From Acheta domesticus (Eukaryota > Arthropoda > Insecta > Orthoptera > Gryllidae), in NCBI GenBank assembly GCA_031308135.1, contig JAHLJT010000631.1, forward strand, positions 193,319,685 to 193,383,684: DNA of 64,000 nucleotides, given 5' to 3'. Below, piece after piece: positions 33,315-45,189 of this stretch (the first letter of the stretch is position 1; every line of letters begins with the position of its first letter). The notes beneath the pieces were generated by a model that searched no databases, was not told the origin of the DNA, and worked only from the letters and a program-made list of their open reading frames with translations. The translations under genes and the position numbers were made by a program.

Positions 33315-34400
33315 AGTCCAACAGCGAGGCTGCGCCAATAATTAAGCGCAGAGCCTGCCGCGTAATGAAAACGGTAGCCGGCTGGGCGACGAGTTGTGCG
33401 GAGAGGTGGAAGTGGAAGTGAGAAGCGATGGAAATAGCTACTGTGCAACGTCTCCACGCAGGGCTTGGAGACTTGTTATAATTATAGTTACAGGAATAAC
33501 AATTGTAGTTGGGACAAATACAATTGTAGTTGGGACAGAACAATACAATTTAACTGGCGAAGTACGGCGGATATCGTGAGAAGCGAAAGCCAATCAAGTG
33601 AAGTGTATTGATAAAACCGCATGGGACTTTGTGGAAAGGGTGTTGGAAATGATAGTTCTTAAATTAAAACACAAAAAGGATTTCGCAAGGCATGTGGATC
33701 AAGAGTTAAGGAATGGGGACATTACAAAGAAGGTAACACATGAATGTTGAAAGAGAATATCAAAGTATACGAGACTTCCACAAAACAAAGACACCAAAAG
33801 CTGCAAGCTTGGTATCGGAAAATGTTCAAAAGGTAGTTTGTGAAGTAAAGGAAGAACCAGACAATACCAAAGAAACAATGGAGTAAAAGCTACAGGAGTA
33901 CACCAGAGACGGCAAAGAGCGCCGTCTGGTAGCGGCGAGGGGGATGAGTATGTTTCGCTAGCGGTGACTGAAGAAGTGGGTGAGGATGGGCGGTCGAAGT
34001 GGCGAAGGCAGACCACGGAGAGTACAAGCGAGGGAAGGCAGAAGCAGCTGAGCAAGTGCGTTTGCGCATGGGTGGATTTTGAGAGAATACGATGGATGGC
34101 TGGGCGATGAAAGCAGTCGAAGCAGAAGGGGAATAACAGAGATTAGCAGCGAGTAGAAGGGATTTGCAGGGAGTGGTAGGTGGTGACAGGGGATCACGGA
34201 ATGCTAGAGGGTGGTGAGGAGCAAAAGGCAGTGGCAAGGAGTAATAGGGAGTGATGGAACTGAAAGGCAGAGGCAGGGAATCTCATGGTGTGATGGAAAA
34301 TGGCAGGAACTGGAAGAAAAGAGCAGGGAGAAGCAGCGACTGGACGGGATGGACAGGATACATTAGGGAGTGGCTGTGGTGGCCGGAAATGCCGGGGGGT
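33315..34400. other. Purine-leaning, weakly repetitive spacer
   Basis: No gene recognised. At 33480-33540 the motif ACAATTGTAGTTGGGACA occurs twice. From 33.9 kb the sequence becomes G-rich, with GGCAG/GAGTGG words of no fixed period. Confidence 0.4.
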
Positions 34401-34559
34401 ACCAGAGGGCGGTAGGGGTGGCGAGAGTCAACAAGGGGCGGTAAGTGGCAGCGAGGGGTTGAAGGGCGAGAGCTAGCGCGGGCAGTTCGAGGAACAGCTT
34501 AAGGGCGACGGTTCGTAGAAGGCGGGGCGGGCGAACTCAGGCCTATCGGCGGTGCGGAG

Positions 34560-35060
34560 AGTGGGCGTGTTGGGCGTGGGAGTGAGCGTGTTACGAGCGA
34601 GCAATTGCTGCTACGAGTGACGCGAGCGGGCCCGTGCCAGAGTGGGCGTGGTTGAGGGGCGGGTGGGATGCGAGCGAGTGCCGACGTGGAGGATATGAGT
34701 GGGCATAGGCGGGAGTAGCACGGCCGAGATGAAAGTGGGCAGCTTGCGAGCGTGTGCTGTCGAGAAGGACTGGGGTGGGAGTGGGCGTGGTCGAGGAAGG
34801 AGTGGGCGGGTTGAGAGCAAGCGAGTGCTGCTGCGAAGGAAGCGAGCGCGCACGTGCGAGAGTGGGCGTGGTCGGGGGCGAGTGGGCGGCTTGCGAGCGA
34901 GTGCTGCTGAGAAGGACTGGGGCGGGTCGAGGAGGGAGTGGGCGATATGAGAGCGAGTGCGAGGGAACGGAGTCGGTGTGGGCGGCGGTGAGTGTGGGCG
35001 TGACCGAGTTGGTAGTGGGAGTGCTGCTGCGAAGGGGCGACGGAGGCGGCGCGCCCACAT
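34560..35060. repeat. GC-rich complex satellite, period about 147 bp
   Basis: GTGGGCAGCTTGCGAGCG (34735) recurs as GTGGGCGGCTTGCGAGCG (34882), 147 bases later. Both are followed by GTGCTG…GAGAAGGACTGGGG. Sub-repeats such as GAGTGGGCGTGG and GAGTGCTGCTG occur throughout. Frames on both strands are open because of composition. Confidence 0.75.
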
Positions 35061-35345
35061 GCAGATGACGGCCGGCGCGCTAACGGCGGAAGTTGAGCAA
35101 GCCCGCTTCTTTCCGGCGAGACAACTTCTTAATGAAATTATAATGGTGGCGGCGGCGGCGGCGCCGCCGCGACGCCCGCAGACGCACCGGCGCGCCACCG
35201 CCTGCGCCGCCAGGGCCGCCACCAGCGCCATCTCGCGCGTTGGTGACACCGCGCCCGTCGCTTCGTCACAGTCTCCGACGCCGCACCCGTGGAACTGCCG
35301 CAACCGTCGTCCCCGCTGCTGCGCACAGCAAGCAACGCATCTCGG
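35061..35345. other. CpG-rich island
   Basis: Very high CpG density with GGCGGCGGCGGCGCCGCCGC at about 35150-35170, adjacent to the satellite and ending sharply before AT-rich sequence. Possible promoter-type island; no gene seen downstream on either strand. Confidence 0.45.
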
Positions 35346-35349
35346 ACGC

Positions 35350-36940
35350 ATCTCTACATCACGGGACAAGTTTTCGTTGACAACACTTCTCTTTACTTCT
35401 ACTGTTAGTACACTTGTTCCCCTGTCAGTGCTACCCCCACCCTGTGAATTGCTTAAGTACCGTACGTTCCGAAATATTTTGTCGGTTGTAGTCTACAATA
35501 CATTAAGGCAAGTTATTAAAGACATTCAGAAATCTAGAGAGTGATCTACGTAACATTCGTATGCTAAGAAATGAATTGTTGTTGAATATACTATACACGT
35601 AATTTGTGCACTTCCGTGTAGCTACTTTTCGAAACACTGAAACGCGAAAGCAATCAATTTGAAACGTGATTGTTCTACATTCTACACTTCGCTATCTCGG
35701 GTAACCAGTAGGGGCATGTTTACTCAAGCTTGGAAATTATTAACCTCAATCTTGGATAACCAAAATATGAGAGCATAAGAGAAATCATCAGAGACAATAC
35801 ATTTTGTACAATAGTTTCATTTACGTTCTGTCAATGTGATGTAAAAGAAATAATAAAACTAGTTAAGAGTACTTATTGAGTACTTACTACTTAGATGGGT
35901 TTTGTCGCCAGATAAGTGTAAAATTTCTACTATTGGCAGATGCAACACTTCAATCGGGAAAGATTTATTCTGATCTGAGATTGAGACAATGTTTCAAAAT
36001 ATCTACTGCTATTACAATAATTATAAATGCAGTTTTAGTCAACCCAAATTTAATTTTCCAGCCAAACCTTGACAGCTTCTGACAAAGCCTCGGCACCAAT
36101 AGATTTAATTCTAAAGATATTGGTTGTCACCATTGACTACGTATCTAAATACCGAGCGAATGGGGTGCTAAATGGTGAACATCCGTTGGATGTAGTACTT
36201 CAATGGAAGTAGGTTGAGAACAAAAAAATGTATATTCAGTACGTTCTGTATCAAATCTTACGAAGTTTGTTACGTGCATTCATATACATTCATTGAATAT
36301 CAGAAATTAAATCTGTCATGTCATCTTTGTAGAGACAAAACATTAAACAATTATTTTGTAATCCACCATCAATATTTTATTCAAATATTATCACTCATTT
36401 TATTGTACGTAGAAAGATTTATGGCGATTTAACTAGCTAACATGGTACGTATGGATGCTTCTTCACATCTGCACTTTGCAGATCAACATTATTAACATTC
36501 AACTAATGAAAAAATTTGTACAACTTTGAAATATTGGGCAAGAGGCACATGCGGTCTTAGTACTTATCATCACACACAAGGATCTCAGTTATTTTGGTAG
36601 TCAATGGTAGTTTCACTCTTTGATATATGCCTTTACGAAAATAGACAAATAATTTGGAGAAAGTTAAGCGAATTCTAAAAGTTCGTGACATATATTGCAA
36701 AATTGCATGATTGCGTATATTTTTTATTTCCAGATTATTAGGTATAAGTTAGGTTGGTTTAATCTGCAAATTTGTGTTCAATGTATCTAAACTGAAGGAG
36801 TTGACGTCAAGTTATGACACACTTCAAATTAATTCCACATCGAAATCTGCTACTCTGCAAAAAAATGAACTCGTTCCCAGAAAGACAAACAAGTATCAAA
36901 ATTTTGATCTGGGGTGGAACTGTGTCTAATTGTGCTAAAT
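35350..36940. other. AT-rich stretch, nothing recognised
   Basis: About 1.6 kb without an identifiable gene, RNA or repeat. Confidence 0.45.
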
Positions 36941-37100
36941 GTCGGCCGGTGGTGTAATGGTAAGCCTGCTTGCCTTCCATTTGCGATTAGTGGGTCCTCA
37001 GTCCCCGCGGTGCAGGTTGAGTGGTTTGACCGCTGCACCACTCTTGCTCAAAAGGAAGTATTGTGGCCAGATTATTCGCGGAAACTCACCATCGACTAGA
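36941..37100 (+). mobile_element. tRNA-like sequence, possible SINE head
   Basis: TGGTGTAATGG at 36950-36960 fits the Pol III A-box consensus at every defined position. GGTCCTCAGTCC at 36993-37004 lies where a B box should be but is degraded. The 33-base gap is within the tRNA range. The 3' acceptor arm is not found, so an intact tRNA gene is unlikely. Confidence 0.4.
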
Positions 37101-37485
37101 CTAGAGCTGGTAGCACCCGCATTTGCTCACATATCGTGTATTCTCCTTCCACAAGGCGACGTGAAGGCTGCTTCTGTTAATTCGTTATCTCACCTCCCGT
37201 CGTCAGTTGTTTGTGTTTGTAATCTGTGGTGCTTCCGGCGAATGTTTTTTGCAAACCGCTTCTGAATCGAGAAGAAATAAAAGATAATCGTAAGAACTAG
37301 CCGTTTATTTAACTTCAAGGTGTGAGTAATCTTTTTTTTATAGATACCTTGAGTAATCAGCATTGCTTGGTTTGTACACACGGTTAACAGTAATAAAGAA
37401 ATGAAGCTTCACTACTCAGTGTTAACTACCACTTAACAGTTTGCCTTCTAAAAGAAATGAGAGCAGCGCCCCTCTCGTCTCCTCT
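37101..37485. other. Spacer
   Basis: No recognised gene. It may include body sequence of the tRNA-like element upstream. Confidence 0.3.
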
Positions 37486-37489
37486 TAGT

Positions 37490-37600
37490 GGGTTGAGTTA
37501 CCGAACAACAGGCCACAGCAGCGTGAGCGGTTGCCCAGTGCAATCCAGGCGCGCTACCCTGCGCTACATCAGGATCACCCCTGACGTTGAGGACTAGGGC
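37490..37600 (-). mobile_element. tRNA-like A-box sequence on minus, weak
   Basis: On minus, GATGTAGCGCAGGGTAGCGC resembles a tRNA D-arm (A box TAGCGCAGGGT at 37556-37566). There is no matching B box at normal distance, so this is at best a decayed tRNA-derived repeat. Confidence 0.3.
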
Positions 37601-37689
37601 GGACTTTCGCTTACACAAACTAAGCAGCTTCCTAGGTACCCAACGTGAAGAGGACTCCAGGTGGTAGTAAGAAAATAAAGCAGAGTCCC

Positions 37690-38097
37690 CAATAAATTTA
37701 ATGCAAAATGTTATTTCGGTTCATAAATATGGAAAAGCAAGTTTTAATTATTTTACAAGTTAAAACATTTTAAATATATTTATTTCATTAAAAATCTGAA
37801 ATATTTGGATTATTGTAATAATGTAATAATACTGTAATAAATAAACTTTTTATCCTACACGATATTGCAAGCACGACAGTATTAATAATAACAAACAAAA
37901 AATATTCTGTTAAGTTATTATTTATAATTATTAGCATTATACGTATTATACTGAGGGTGTTTTCTAATTTGAGACCTGACACTATGAGAAAAATAATACA
38001 TAAAAACTTAAATTTAGAAAACTCATTCTCTAAAATAAATGTTTATTTTACATCATTAATTTAAATATTATATATATTGTTCACTGTTCATTTACGT
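37690..38097. other. Very AT-rich spacer
   Basis: Extremely AT-rich. No features recognised. Confidence 0.4.
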
Positions 38098-38099
38098 TC

Positions 38100-38335
38100 A
38101 AAAAAAAGGCTCCAATTTGCTATTTGCTTCGTGGTTCTGGGCCTTGAAGACCGGACCTGCCTGTGGATGAAGCCTCCCATGCTTCGTTCGGCCTCCGCAC
38201 CAGCTGGCGAACGTGCTTCTAGGCACAAATACTACCTTGCTAGCAAGGAAAACCGTGCCACCGTCGGGACTCGAACCTCGGACTTCCCGGTCAGAGGCAT
38301 CTCGGTTGAGCCCTGAGACACCTCTCCCGGTTGCG
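38100..38335 (-). mobile_element. tRNA-derived SINE, family 2, possible Pol III unit
   Basis: On minus, an A box (TGTCTCAGGGC, 38310-38320, one change from family 1) and a perfect B box GGTTCGAGTCC (38267-38277) form a head nearly the same as family 1. The perfect palindrome CCTTGCTAGCAAGG (38235-38248) follows. The body is unrelated to family 1. Transcription on minus would meet a run of seven Ts at about 38100-38107, a classic Pol III terminator, giving an RNA of about 230 nt. No simple tail follows. It could be a transcribed small RNA gene-like SINE or a truncated copy. Confidence 0.72.
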
Positions 38336-38480
38336 CAGCTTAGCGCAGCCAATCGCAGGCCAGCGCAGCGCGGCCCAGAGGCGCAGAAGCCACGTTTATG
38401 GTCGCGCGTTTACGGCGCTGCTTTTATGCGGAACGGTGTTTATTGCGGAAATATTATAGGCGCATTTTCTCAAACGTCTG
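38336..38480. other. GC-rich flank of the family 2 SINE
   Basis: CpG-rich and short. It contains GGCCAGCGCAGCGCGGCCC. No gene recognised. Confidence 0.35.
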
Positions 38481-39320
38481 CGTGGAAGAACAATGAGATG
38501 TTTTCAAGTTGGCCCTTCAGTCCACTTTTGGTTTAAGATGCGGGGTTTAAAGTTCACGTTTTTTAAAAGTTTTTTATTAATTTTTGTAAAAAATTTATTT
38601 AAGAGATTTTATTTTCAGGGCGATCTGTAGAACGCATTTGCTTTTAATTGTATAAAAGTTAATACCCGGGGATACATGGAAATAATAAAATATGATATGG
38701 AGTATGATAAATGAAAAGTAGAAAACTTTAATAGGTTTGGAAATATTGTTCTCTTGTCACTTCACGTTTTCCTGTTACAAACATTTAATTGATGATTGGT
38801 GTGCTTTACTCAGTTGTAATTGACTATATAATGATACGATCACAAAACATGTGAAACCTGAGTGGATTTCTTTTCGTTTTTGATTGCAATGAAATAATAT
38901 ATTTGTATTTCATAAAGGGGAATCTACAATCAAAACAGTATTTTCATATTCAAAACATTGACTTCATATTAAATCAATGAAAAAAATTTAGAAGCTTAAG
39001 AGAAAATTATAATAGTCGGGAGCTTCAGAACGAATACTGAATTCAAAGAATTTTCAACTTTTCAAAGATAAAATCTAATGATTTAATATTTGGCATAGTT
39101 GTTTCGTATTCTCGAATGACAATACAAAATAAATGACTAATGAAAACCAAAGCATTCATATTACAACGAAAGAAACAAGTGATTAGAACGAAATTGCAAG
39201 TCAGTGTGAGAAAAAAACTAGTACTCGATTTGCAAATCCAACGTATTGAATCTTCAACGTGGCTTAAGGCACGCGTAGCTGTAATTCAGAGCAGAATGAT
39301 TTTCTGAATGATTAGTGTCT
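38481..39320. other. AT-rich spacer
   Basis: Nothing recognised. Confidence 0.4.
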
Positions 39321-39325
39321 TTCGG

Positions 39326-39441
39326 CGCGCCAACGGATCAGGTCAATGATCCCGTAAGTGTAGTGCATGTGTTTTCGTCGGGAGGTGTCGGTAATCTCCC
39401 GCTGGATGGTGAGGTCAGTATGTGTGGTACTGCAGTACATG

Positions 39442-39476
<35 letters not shown>

Positions 39477-39750
39477 GGGGTGAGAATAGGACAAGAATGA
39501 GGAAGGAAAGATCGCGCGCGGGTAGTTTATTACGTTACTGCACTGACATTCACCTGGTGTTGATCGGAGAAACTACGGAAACTACGGATCAGAGCGGAAG
39601 CCCGCTAGAATTCTCCTCCAGACAACGACTGAATTCAACCTACCTATTTAGCTAGTGTGGAAAACCCGACCACCTTTGGGCGTCCCTAGGACGTCCCGTT
39701 TAGAGGCACTGCAATGACATCAATTAATGCCGTGGGTCACCTCAGCCGGT
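39326..39750 (-). mobile_element. tRNA-derived SINE, family 1, copy 8, with GT expansion
   Basis: On minus the family 3' end (GGGCGCGTCA-like, GGGATCATTGACC, CGACGAAAACAC), central body and head remnants are present. The B box is mutated (about 39680-39700). Part of the central block, including the GCCCCGCTGGTGGGAG section, is deleted. The body's CA-rich segment has grown into a perfect dinucleotide run at 39445-39474. Confidence 0.85.
39445..39474. repeat. (GT)15 microsatellite
   Basis: Thirty bases of perfect GT. It sits at the position of the short CACACA stretch of the SINE body and so probably arose from it. Confidence 0.95.
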
Positions 39751-39769
39751 CAGAGCAGAACGAGTTGAC

Positions 39770-39985
39770 GAAACAAATCGCCGTCCACTTGAGGCAGGGC
39801 GCGCCAAGTGGACGGCGAAGCGGTAATTAGGGAGGCGCGGAAGCGAGAGGCGCCCTCACGGGAAGCGGGCACAATTCGGTAATTGCGTTTTTCTGATTTT
39901 TAGGCCCTCATCCGCACCGACCCTTCCGCTCCGCTGGCGCTCGTCGCTGCCGCGCCGGCCGTTGCTCGTCATGTTGCGAGGGTCG
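39770..39985. other. CpG-rich patch
   Basis: CpG-rich sequence after the SINE 5' end. It contains a short inverted pair, CGCCGTCCACTTGG / CCAAGTGGACGGCG (about 39780-39820), separated by GCAGGGCG-type sequence: a strong stem-loop. Confidence 0.55.
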
Positions 39986-39989
39986 CCAT

Positions 39990-40640
39990 GCCGGATGCTC
40001 GCTCCGCAAGCAAAGGCCGAAGACTGGTTTCCGAGAGTGTGCAGAGTTGGGCTCTTTGCACTTTTGACTTTTGAACTGGGCGAACTTCCTGAATCAGTTC
40101 CATTATTTTAGTTCTTGCTTCTTGGACTTTGTAGGGGATGAGAATTTTCAACTATTATCTATTGATGAATCTCATAGAGCTACAATGACTCATAAAATGT
40201 CGTGACATGAGTTCCAAAGCTATCCGAATTATTTGTTTCAATTTGATTTTTGAACAGTGATATCTTCTAGAGCTTCTATGTAAAATGACCAGAACATTTC
40301 GACATTCACATGGACAACACGAGGGAAAAACTTGTTTTTCAATGAATATACATATATTTTTTGTGAAATAGATACGAGTGTATTATTAACATTTTGAAAG
40401 CGATTTAACTATACATGTTTTTGGTTTTAAGTAATAGTTTTAAAATAATGATTAAGGCGATTTGAACACAAATATTTCTCAGCGGATGAAAAGAAACCCG
40501 AGAAAAATCATAGGAAAATTTTAAGCAAATAATATTGTTAAAATTGTATTTAAGAAATGTTAATGTTCTAATAAACAATACTTTTAGGAACATTCAAGAA
40601 TGTGACAAGCAATATGGCACTCTGACTACATTTGCCCACA
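39990..40640. other. AT-rich spacer
   Basis: Nothing recognised. Confidence 0.4.
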
Positions 40641-40644
40641 TTCG

Positions 40645-40940
40645 TGACGTCATCGGGTATGAAAGAGCGCTTTCTGTCACGAAGGCGATGTCGCAGCCTG
40701 GCAGCTGCTCTGGACCCCTCGCTCGCCACCCGACAAAATCGACCTCGCCGGTCCCCAGCCGACGAAAATCACGTTATGTTTGTTTGTCTGAACGTAACCT
40801 CTTTTAAACTGTTCGCGGAGGCAGTCGGTTGGGAAAATCTGCGCGCTGTGCTGACTGGAGGGGGGGGGCAGTGGCGGGTGGCGGAGGGGGCGGGGGCGGG
40901 GGGTCCCGGCTGGGCCCCGGGCCTTTGAAGCGCCCCACTA
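40645..40940. other. GC-rich patch with long G runs
   Basis: GC-rich, with a nine-base G run at 40860-40868 and repeated GGGGGCGGGG words at about 40890-40905, which could form a quadruplex. No gene recognised. Confidence 0.4.
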
Positions 40941-42235
40941 AAGCACTCGCGCGAAAACTGATCAGTGCGTTTGTCGCATAAAATCCACTCGATGAATTAG
41001 GGCGATTAAGTAGACAACCTCTCGTAACAGGACATTGTAATACGTTCTGTTTATGTGACTAGGCTTTAATGTTGTATAAACCTGCGTGAATCTAAACAGC
41101 TTTTTCAAGGAGAATGTATGTTTACGATCTTTATTAGAGCGTTGTAAATTCATCATCGTTGTGATCATCTTGAGATTAGGTCATTTGATATTTAGAGTCC
41201 TAATGACTTATTTTAATTCTATCCAAATGCGATTTTTACGACCAACTACGTCACTGTGATTAGTATATTTGCAATTCTAGGCCTGCATTGCTACTTTTCG
41301 CACTTAATATTTCTTAACACTGCCGTACAAATGTACTTTTTATAATTGGGTCAATTATAACTAAATATAGAAATCCACATTTAAAAGTAATTATAAGCTC
41401 AATGGTCCTTAAAGTTTTCAAAACAAGTGGAATATTATTAAAGAATTTCAAAACAGTCTCTTTGCCACGAAATTATTAATATTTCGAAATGCAGAAAAAA
41501 CTCAGGATTCTATCTCAGCTTTTTTTAATCTCAGTTTTAACAATTTTAAAAATATATTAAAACGGAATATGAAAACTGTCATTTAAATGGAGAAAATTGT
41601 TTCCTTGTATCTTATCGTCCCATTAAAATTAGGTTCAGTATTACTGTTAATTAGTTGTTAATCGAAGTTTCTTTTAATATTATTACAAATTATTTACGTG
41701 CAATAAGTCTAGGAGTTAAAACAGTGGATAATTGGACTTGGAGAGTATTAAAATGCAATATTTTTTATCTTATTTACAAAACGTAATTGGTCCTGGATTA
41801 GGATCAGATAATTTTAAAAAATACTTTTGAGAATAAACGTCTCTCTTTTCTTCATCCACTAATGTCTTATAAGGGCGCAGAACAATTCTATTTGGCATGA
41901 TAAACCTCATTCACCACGTATTGTCGGTGTACGAGTATATCTTGGACAAATTTAACAAAAATAAACTTTGGGAAAACATGGTACAGAATTTAAAATTACA
42001 TACTGACGATTTTCTTTCCAAGCTTTTCAAGCTTTCCAAGCTGAGATCTATATTCTTAAAACACATACAATATAGAAATTACGTAATTCCCATTACTCGT
42101 TGCTTATTAATATAAGAATATTTTTTAAATGGAATACATGAAATGATATTTGATTTCTTAAATTCAATATGTCGGTCCGAGACTTCAGTAGTGAAGAAGA
42201 CGTATCGGCATTGCCGTGAGACCAGACTCAGAGTT
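40941..42235. other. AT-rich stretch, nothing recognised
   Basis: About 1.3 kb without identifiable features. Confidence 0.45.
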
Positions 42236-42249
42236 AACATCTACCTCTC

Positions 42250-42722
42250 TTGCCGCGGCAGAATGAAAACATCAGACTAGAAGCGACGTTCCGTCTAGTA
42301 ACCCACAATGTACGACTCGTGCTTCGCAGGAGCGCCATTCGCTTTAAGGATATTATCCTACGACTCTCAATCTGCCAGCGGGGGCTCGGCAGCGGCGGCG
42401 GCGGCGACGGCTCTGTCGGCGAAGGCGACGGCGATTTCGTCGCAAGCCCCCGGGCCGCCGAGCCACCGCGGCCGCTCTTGCCACCGCCACCGTGGGGCCC
42501 AGCCCGGCTTTACGCGCGCCATCAACAGTTGAGTAACGACGCCCGTTACGACTGCCGTCCGCCAGCGCACCACGCGGAGCCCGCGCGAAACTTTTTGATG
42601 GCTCGCGCTGCGATTGGTGCGGGCGGCGGCGGAGGTGGGGGAGACCGACGGCGGTCAGGGCGGACGGGAAAGGGTCTCGCTCGAGTAGAGACTTGCGGTG
42701 CCGAGTGGGAAGGGCGATTGTA
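42250..42722. other. CpG-rich island
   Basis: CpG-dense, with GGCAGCGGCGGCGGCGGCGA near 42388 and frames of 60-157 codons open on both strands, all Ala/Gly/Arg/Pro-rich. No domain recognised. The sharp edges suggest a CpG island; gene association unknown. Confidence 0.45.
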
Positions 42723-42724
42723 GA

Positions 42725-44305
42725 TCATAGTTCATGGGAGGGAGTAATTTTCTTGGGAAGGCGTTGGTTTCAAGGTTAGAAACGAAACTGGCGGTGAACA
42801 TAAAAAGTGCCGAGGGGTAACTGCTTAGTAAAAATGTCCGCTGTTATATGTCGTCTGTGCACAAGAAAAGTGAACTTACCTAAAAATGTCATTTTGCAGA
42901 GTAATGGTTTTAAGTGTCGTGAAACAGTTTCTTGTGCCGCTAATAATACGTGTTTTCCTTTATATTCTAGTTGTCATGTGAACTATCTTAACGAAATGTT
43001 TACTAGAAAAAGTCATATATTCTGTGTACATATTTCTTCATTTCACTAAAATATAATTATTTTTTAGAAGATTCCTATTTGTTTTGCACCTGTATAACCA
43101 GTTGAAAAAAACTAAGATCATCAAAGTAAGAATGGACAGAAAACTGTTCGTGACAGTCATGTTTTAATGGTTGCACTGTCTAAGTATAGTTTGCTCAAGC
43201 GAGGATAGAAGTCATATACTGTTATAATTATGCTCACACTTTGTGTTAACAGAGTAATTCTCTATTCGGAGATGTTTCGTACAATTCTCCATTCTCGCCC
43301 GTGGATGTTCTAACGAGAAAGCCGGATAGCTGATGCAAAGGGAAAAGGAAGCTTTTGTGTAAGTTATCGAGTGAGCAGGAGGTCCGGTGCGTCTAAAGGT
43401 CGGTCTAATGAGCAACAACGCGTCTGCCTTGTTCTAAACCAGACATGTCAAGGTCGCAGGAAAGGTAACTAGCTTCCTAGAGTTTGCAGGCACTGCGCCC
43501 AGAGTAATTTCCGGAAAGTTTAAAAGTAAGGATTAATTTCTTTGGATTGGCGTTAACTATCAGGCCCACAAGAGTCTTTTGGAGAAGTCGTGTGACAGAC
43601 ATTACAGAAATTTAGCAATATTAATTCCCATTTCCTTCACTACAAAATTTGTTAATGAAAATGTAAAGGTAAAATGAAATACATTACTCATATTCAAATT
43701 TATCCACTGAGAGTAAAATCTTGGAAGGATATTGATTTCGTAATTTCTTTTACTTAGGAGAGCTATATTTGCAATAACTTGTCGCGTTCAGGTTAGGAAC
43801 ACATTCTTGTCTGTTAAAAAACGTGTGTGTAAGAGTGATACAACAAATGTACGAGGTTAAATAGCGGAAACGGACTATACAGATATTTGTTAATTATTAA
43901 AATTGTTATTTACAACAATTATCCCAATCATTTAATATAACAACACAGAACAAAATTAGGCAAAGAATTTGCTATCCAAATAAATCTCTATGTATCCCTT
44001 TGCAAAAATTCAGAATTTAGAAAGAAAAAATCGTGAAATAAAGTATTTTGAAAAACCAATGAAACATATACACATAATTCAAAAACTACGTTGTCTTCTA
44101 GAAAAATACGGCAAAACATACTTTCGATTGAAGATGCCTCGAAATCCCTTTTGCTGGTGTGGAGTGACTTTACAGGGTAAGGATCTGATAAAATTGGTAA
44201 GAGAACGGGTAGAAGAATAACTGGACGGAGAAAAAATGATGAAAATGAAAACGTAAGGGAGAGAGGTACGGACAAGAGTGTGTGTCAAGCGACTTTCTTC
44301 GTAGC
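42725..44305. other. AT-rich spacer
   Basis: No gene or repeat recognised. Frames at 42807-43049 and 43988-44444 lack known motifs. Confidence 0.4.
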
Positions 44306-44311
44306 AGAAAT

Positions 44312-44733
44312 TTTGATCACGGAGGTGTTTTTTTCTGAGTGCCGATGGTGACCTACATGTCGGCTTGCGGGGGATATACCTCTTCAGATATCTCCCGCAG
44401 CGGGCACCACTACAGTCAGGACAAGCTCTAGTTTCCCAATTCACCTTTCGACATGTTTAATGTAGTGCATGTGTGTGTGTGTAAAGAGAGAGCATAATAA
44501 AAGGAAGAGGAAGAGAATATTGCGTGCGGTGCATAGCCCTTTTGTTAGGGTACTATTCCAGCATGGTACTGAACGGAGAAACCACTGAAAACAGCTGTAC
44601 ACTATAGTTTTTCTCCAGACAGCGACTCCATAGCTATTTAGCAAAAATCCGCCGTGGTTGGGTCTGCAACCCTAGGACTTCCCGGACAGAGTTGCTACAG
44701 TCCACGGTAATGTCATCTCCGAGCAAAACTCAT
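44312..44733 (-). mobile_element. tRNA-derived SINE, family 1, copy 9 (diverged)
   Basis: On minus, head remnants (rc of CCTAGGACTTCCCGGACAG at 44670-44690), the GTCGCTGTCTGGAG block near 44618, the GTTTCTCCG region near 44575, the CACA-rich segment near 44470 and the GGGAGATATC block near 44380 follow the family order. Several small deletions are present. Confidence 0.8.
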
Positions 44734-44739
44734 CCGGTT

Positions 44740-45180
44740 TGCAACCCCGGATGTGTGGGCTCTTCCACCCCCACCCTGCGACTTCCGGGACGCCGCGCCG
44801 CACCGAGGACTTTTATTCCGCCCCGCTTCTCCTGTTAGCGAGTGGCAAAACTCCGCGCGACTTCCGCTCCGCCTGGTAATAGGCGACGACTCGGCGCGAG
44901 GGCCTCCGCGTCCGACACGTACGAGCTCTCGCGGCGTCGTTTCCGATTTTCGGGACGTGACGTGAGTGGCGCGACGCCTGCCGACGGAAGCCCTTCCCGC
45001 CAACGAGCTACCGACTTCGAGAAGTTTCTCCCTGACAGTGATACACCGCATGTCTGTAATAAACGCTTCGTGCTCCACGGCACGTTAGGGCAGCCGGAGG
45101 GGGGAAACCGTAAGAACGTAACAGCCGTTAGAAACAAAGGAGTAATGGGAAGTTTCGAGGGGAATACGGGCGTCCTCTTA
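44740..45180. other. CpG-rich island
   Basis: High CpG density with open frames of 70-121 codons on both strands. No domain or splice signal I would trust. Confidence 0.45.
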
Positions 45181-45189
45181 AAATCTCGT

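Noticed and set aside
32841..33543. Pro/Ser/Leu-rich 115-165-codon minus frames
   Set aside because: Translations of the 20-bp minisatellite.
34591..35544. Frames of 104-252 codons on both strands
   Set aside because: GC-rich satellite and CpG island with few stop codons; Arg/Ala/Pro-rich translations conflict between strands.
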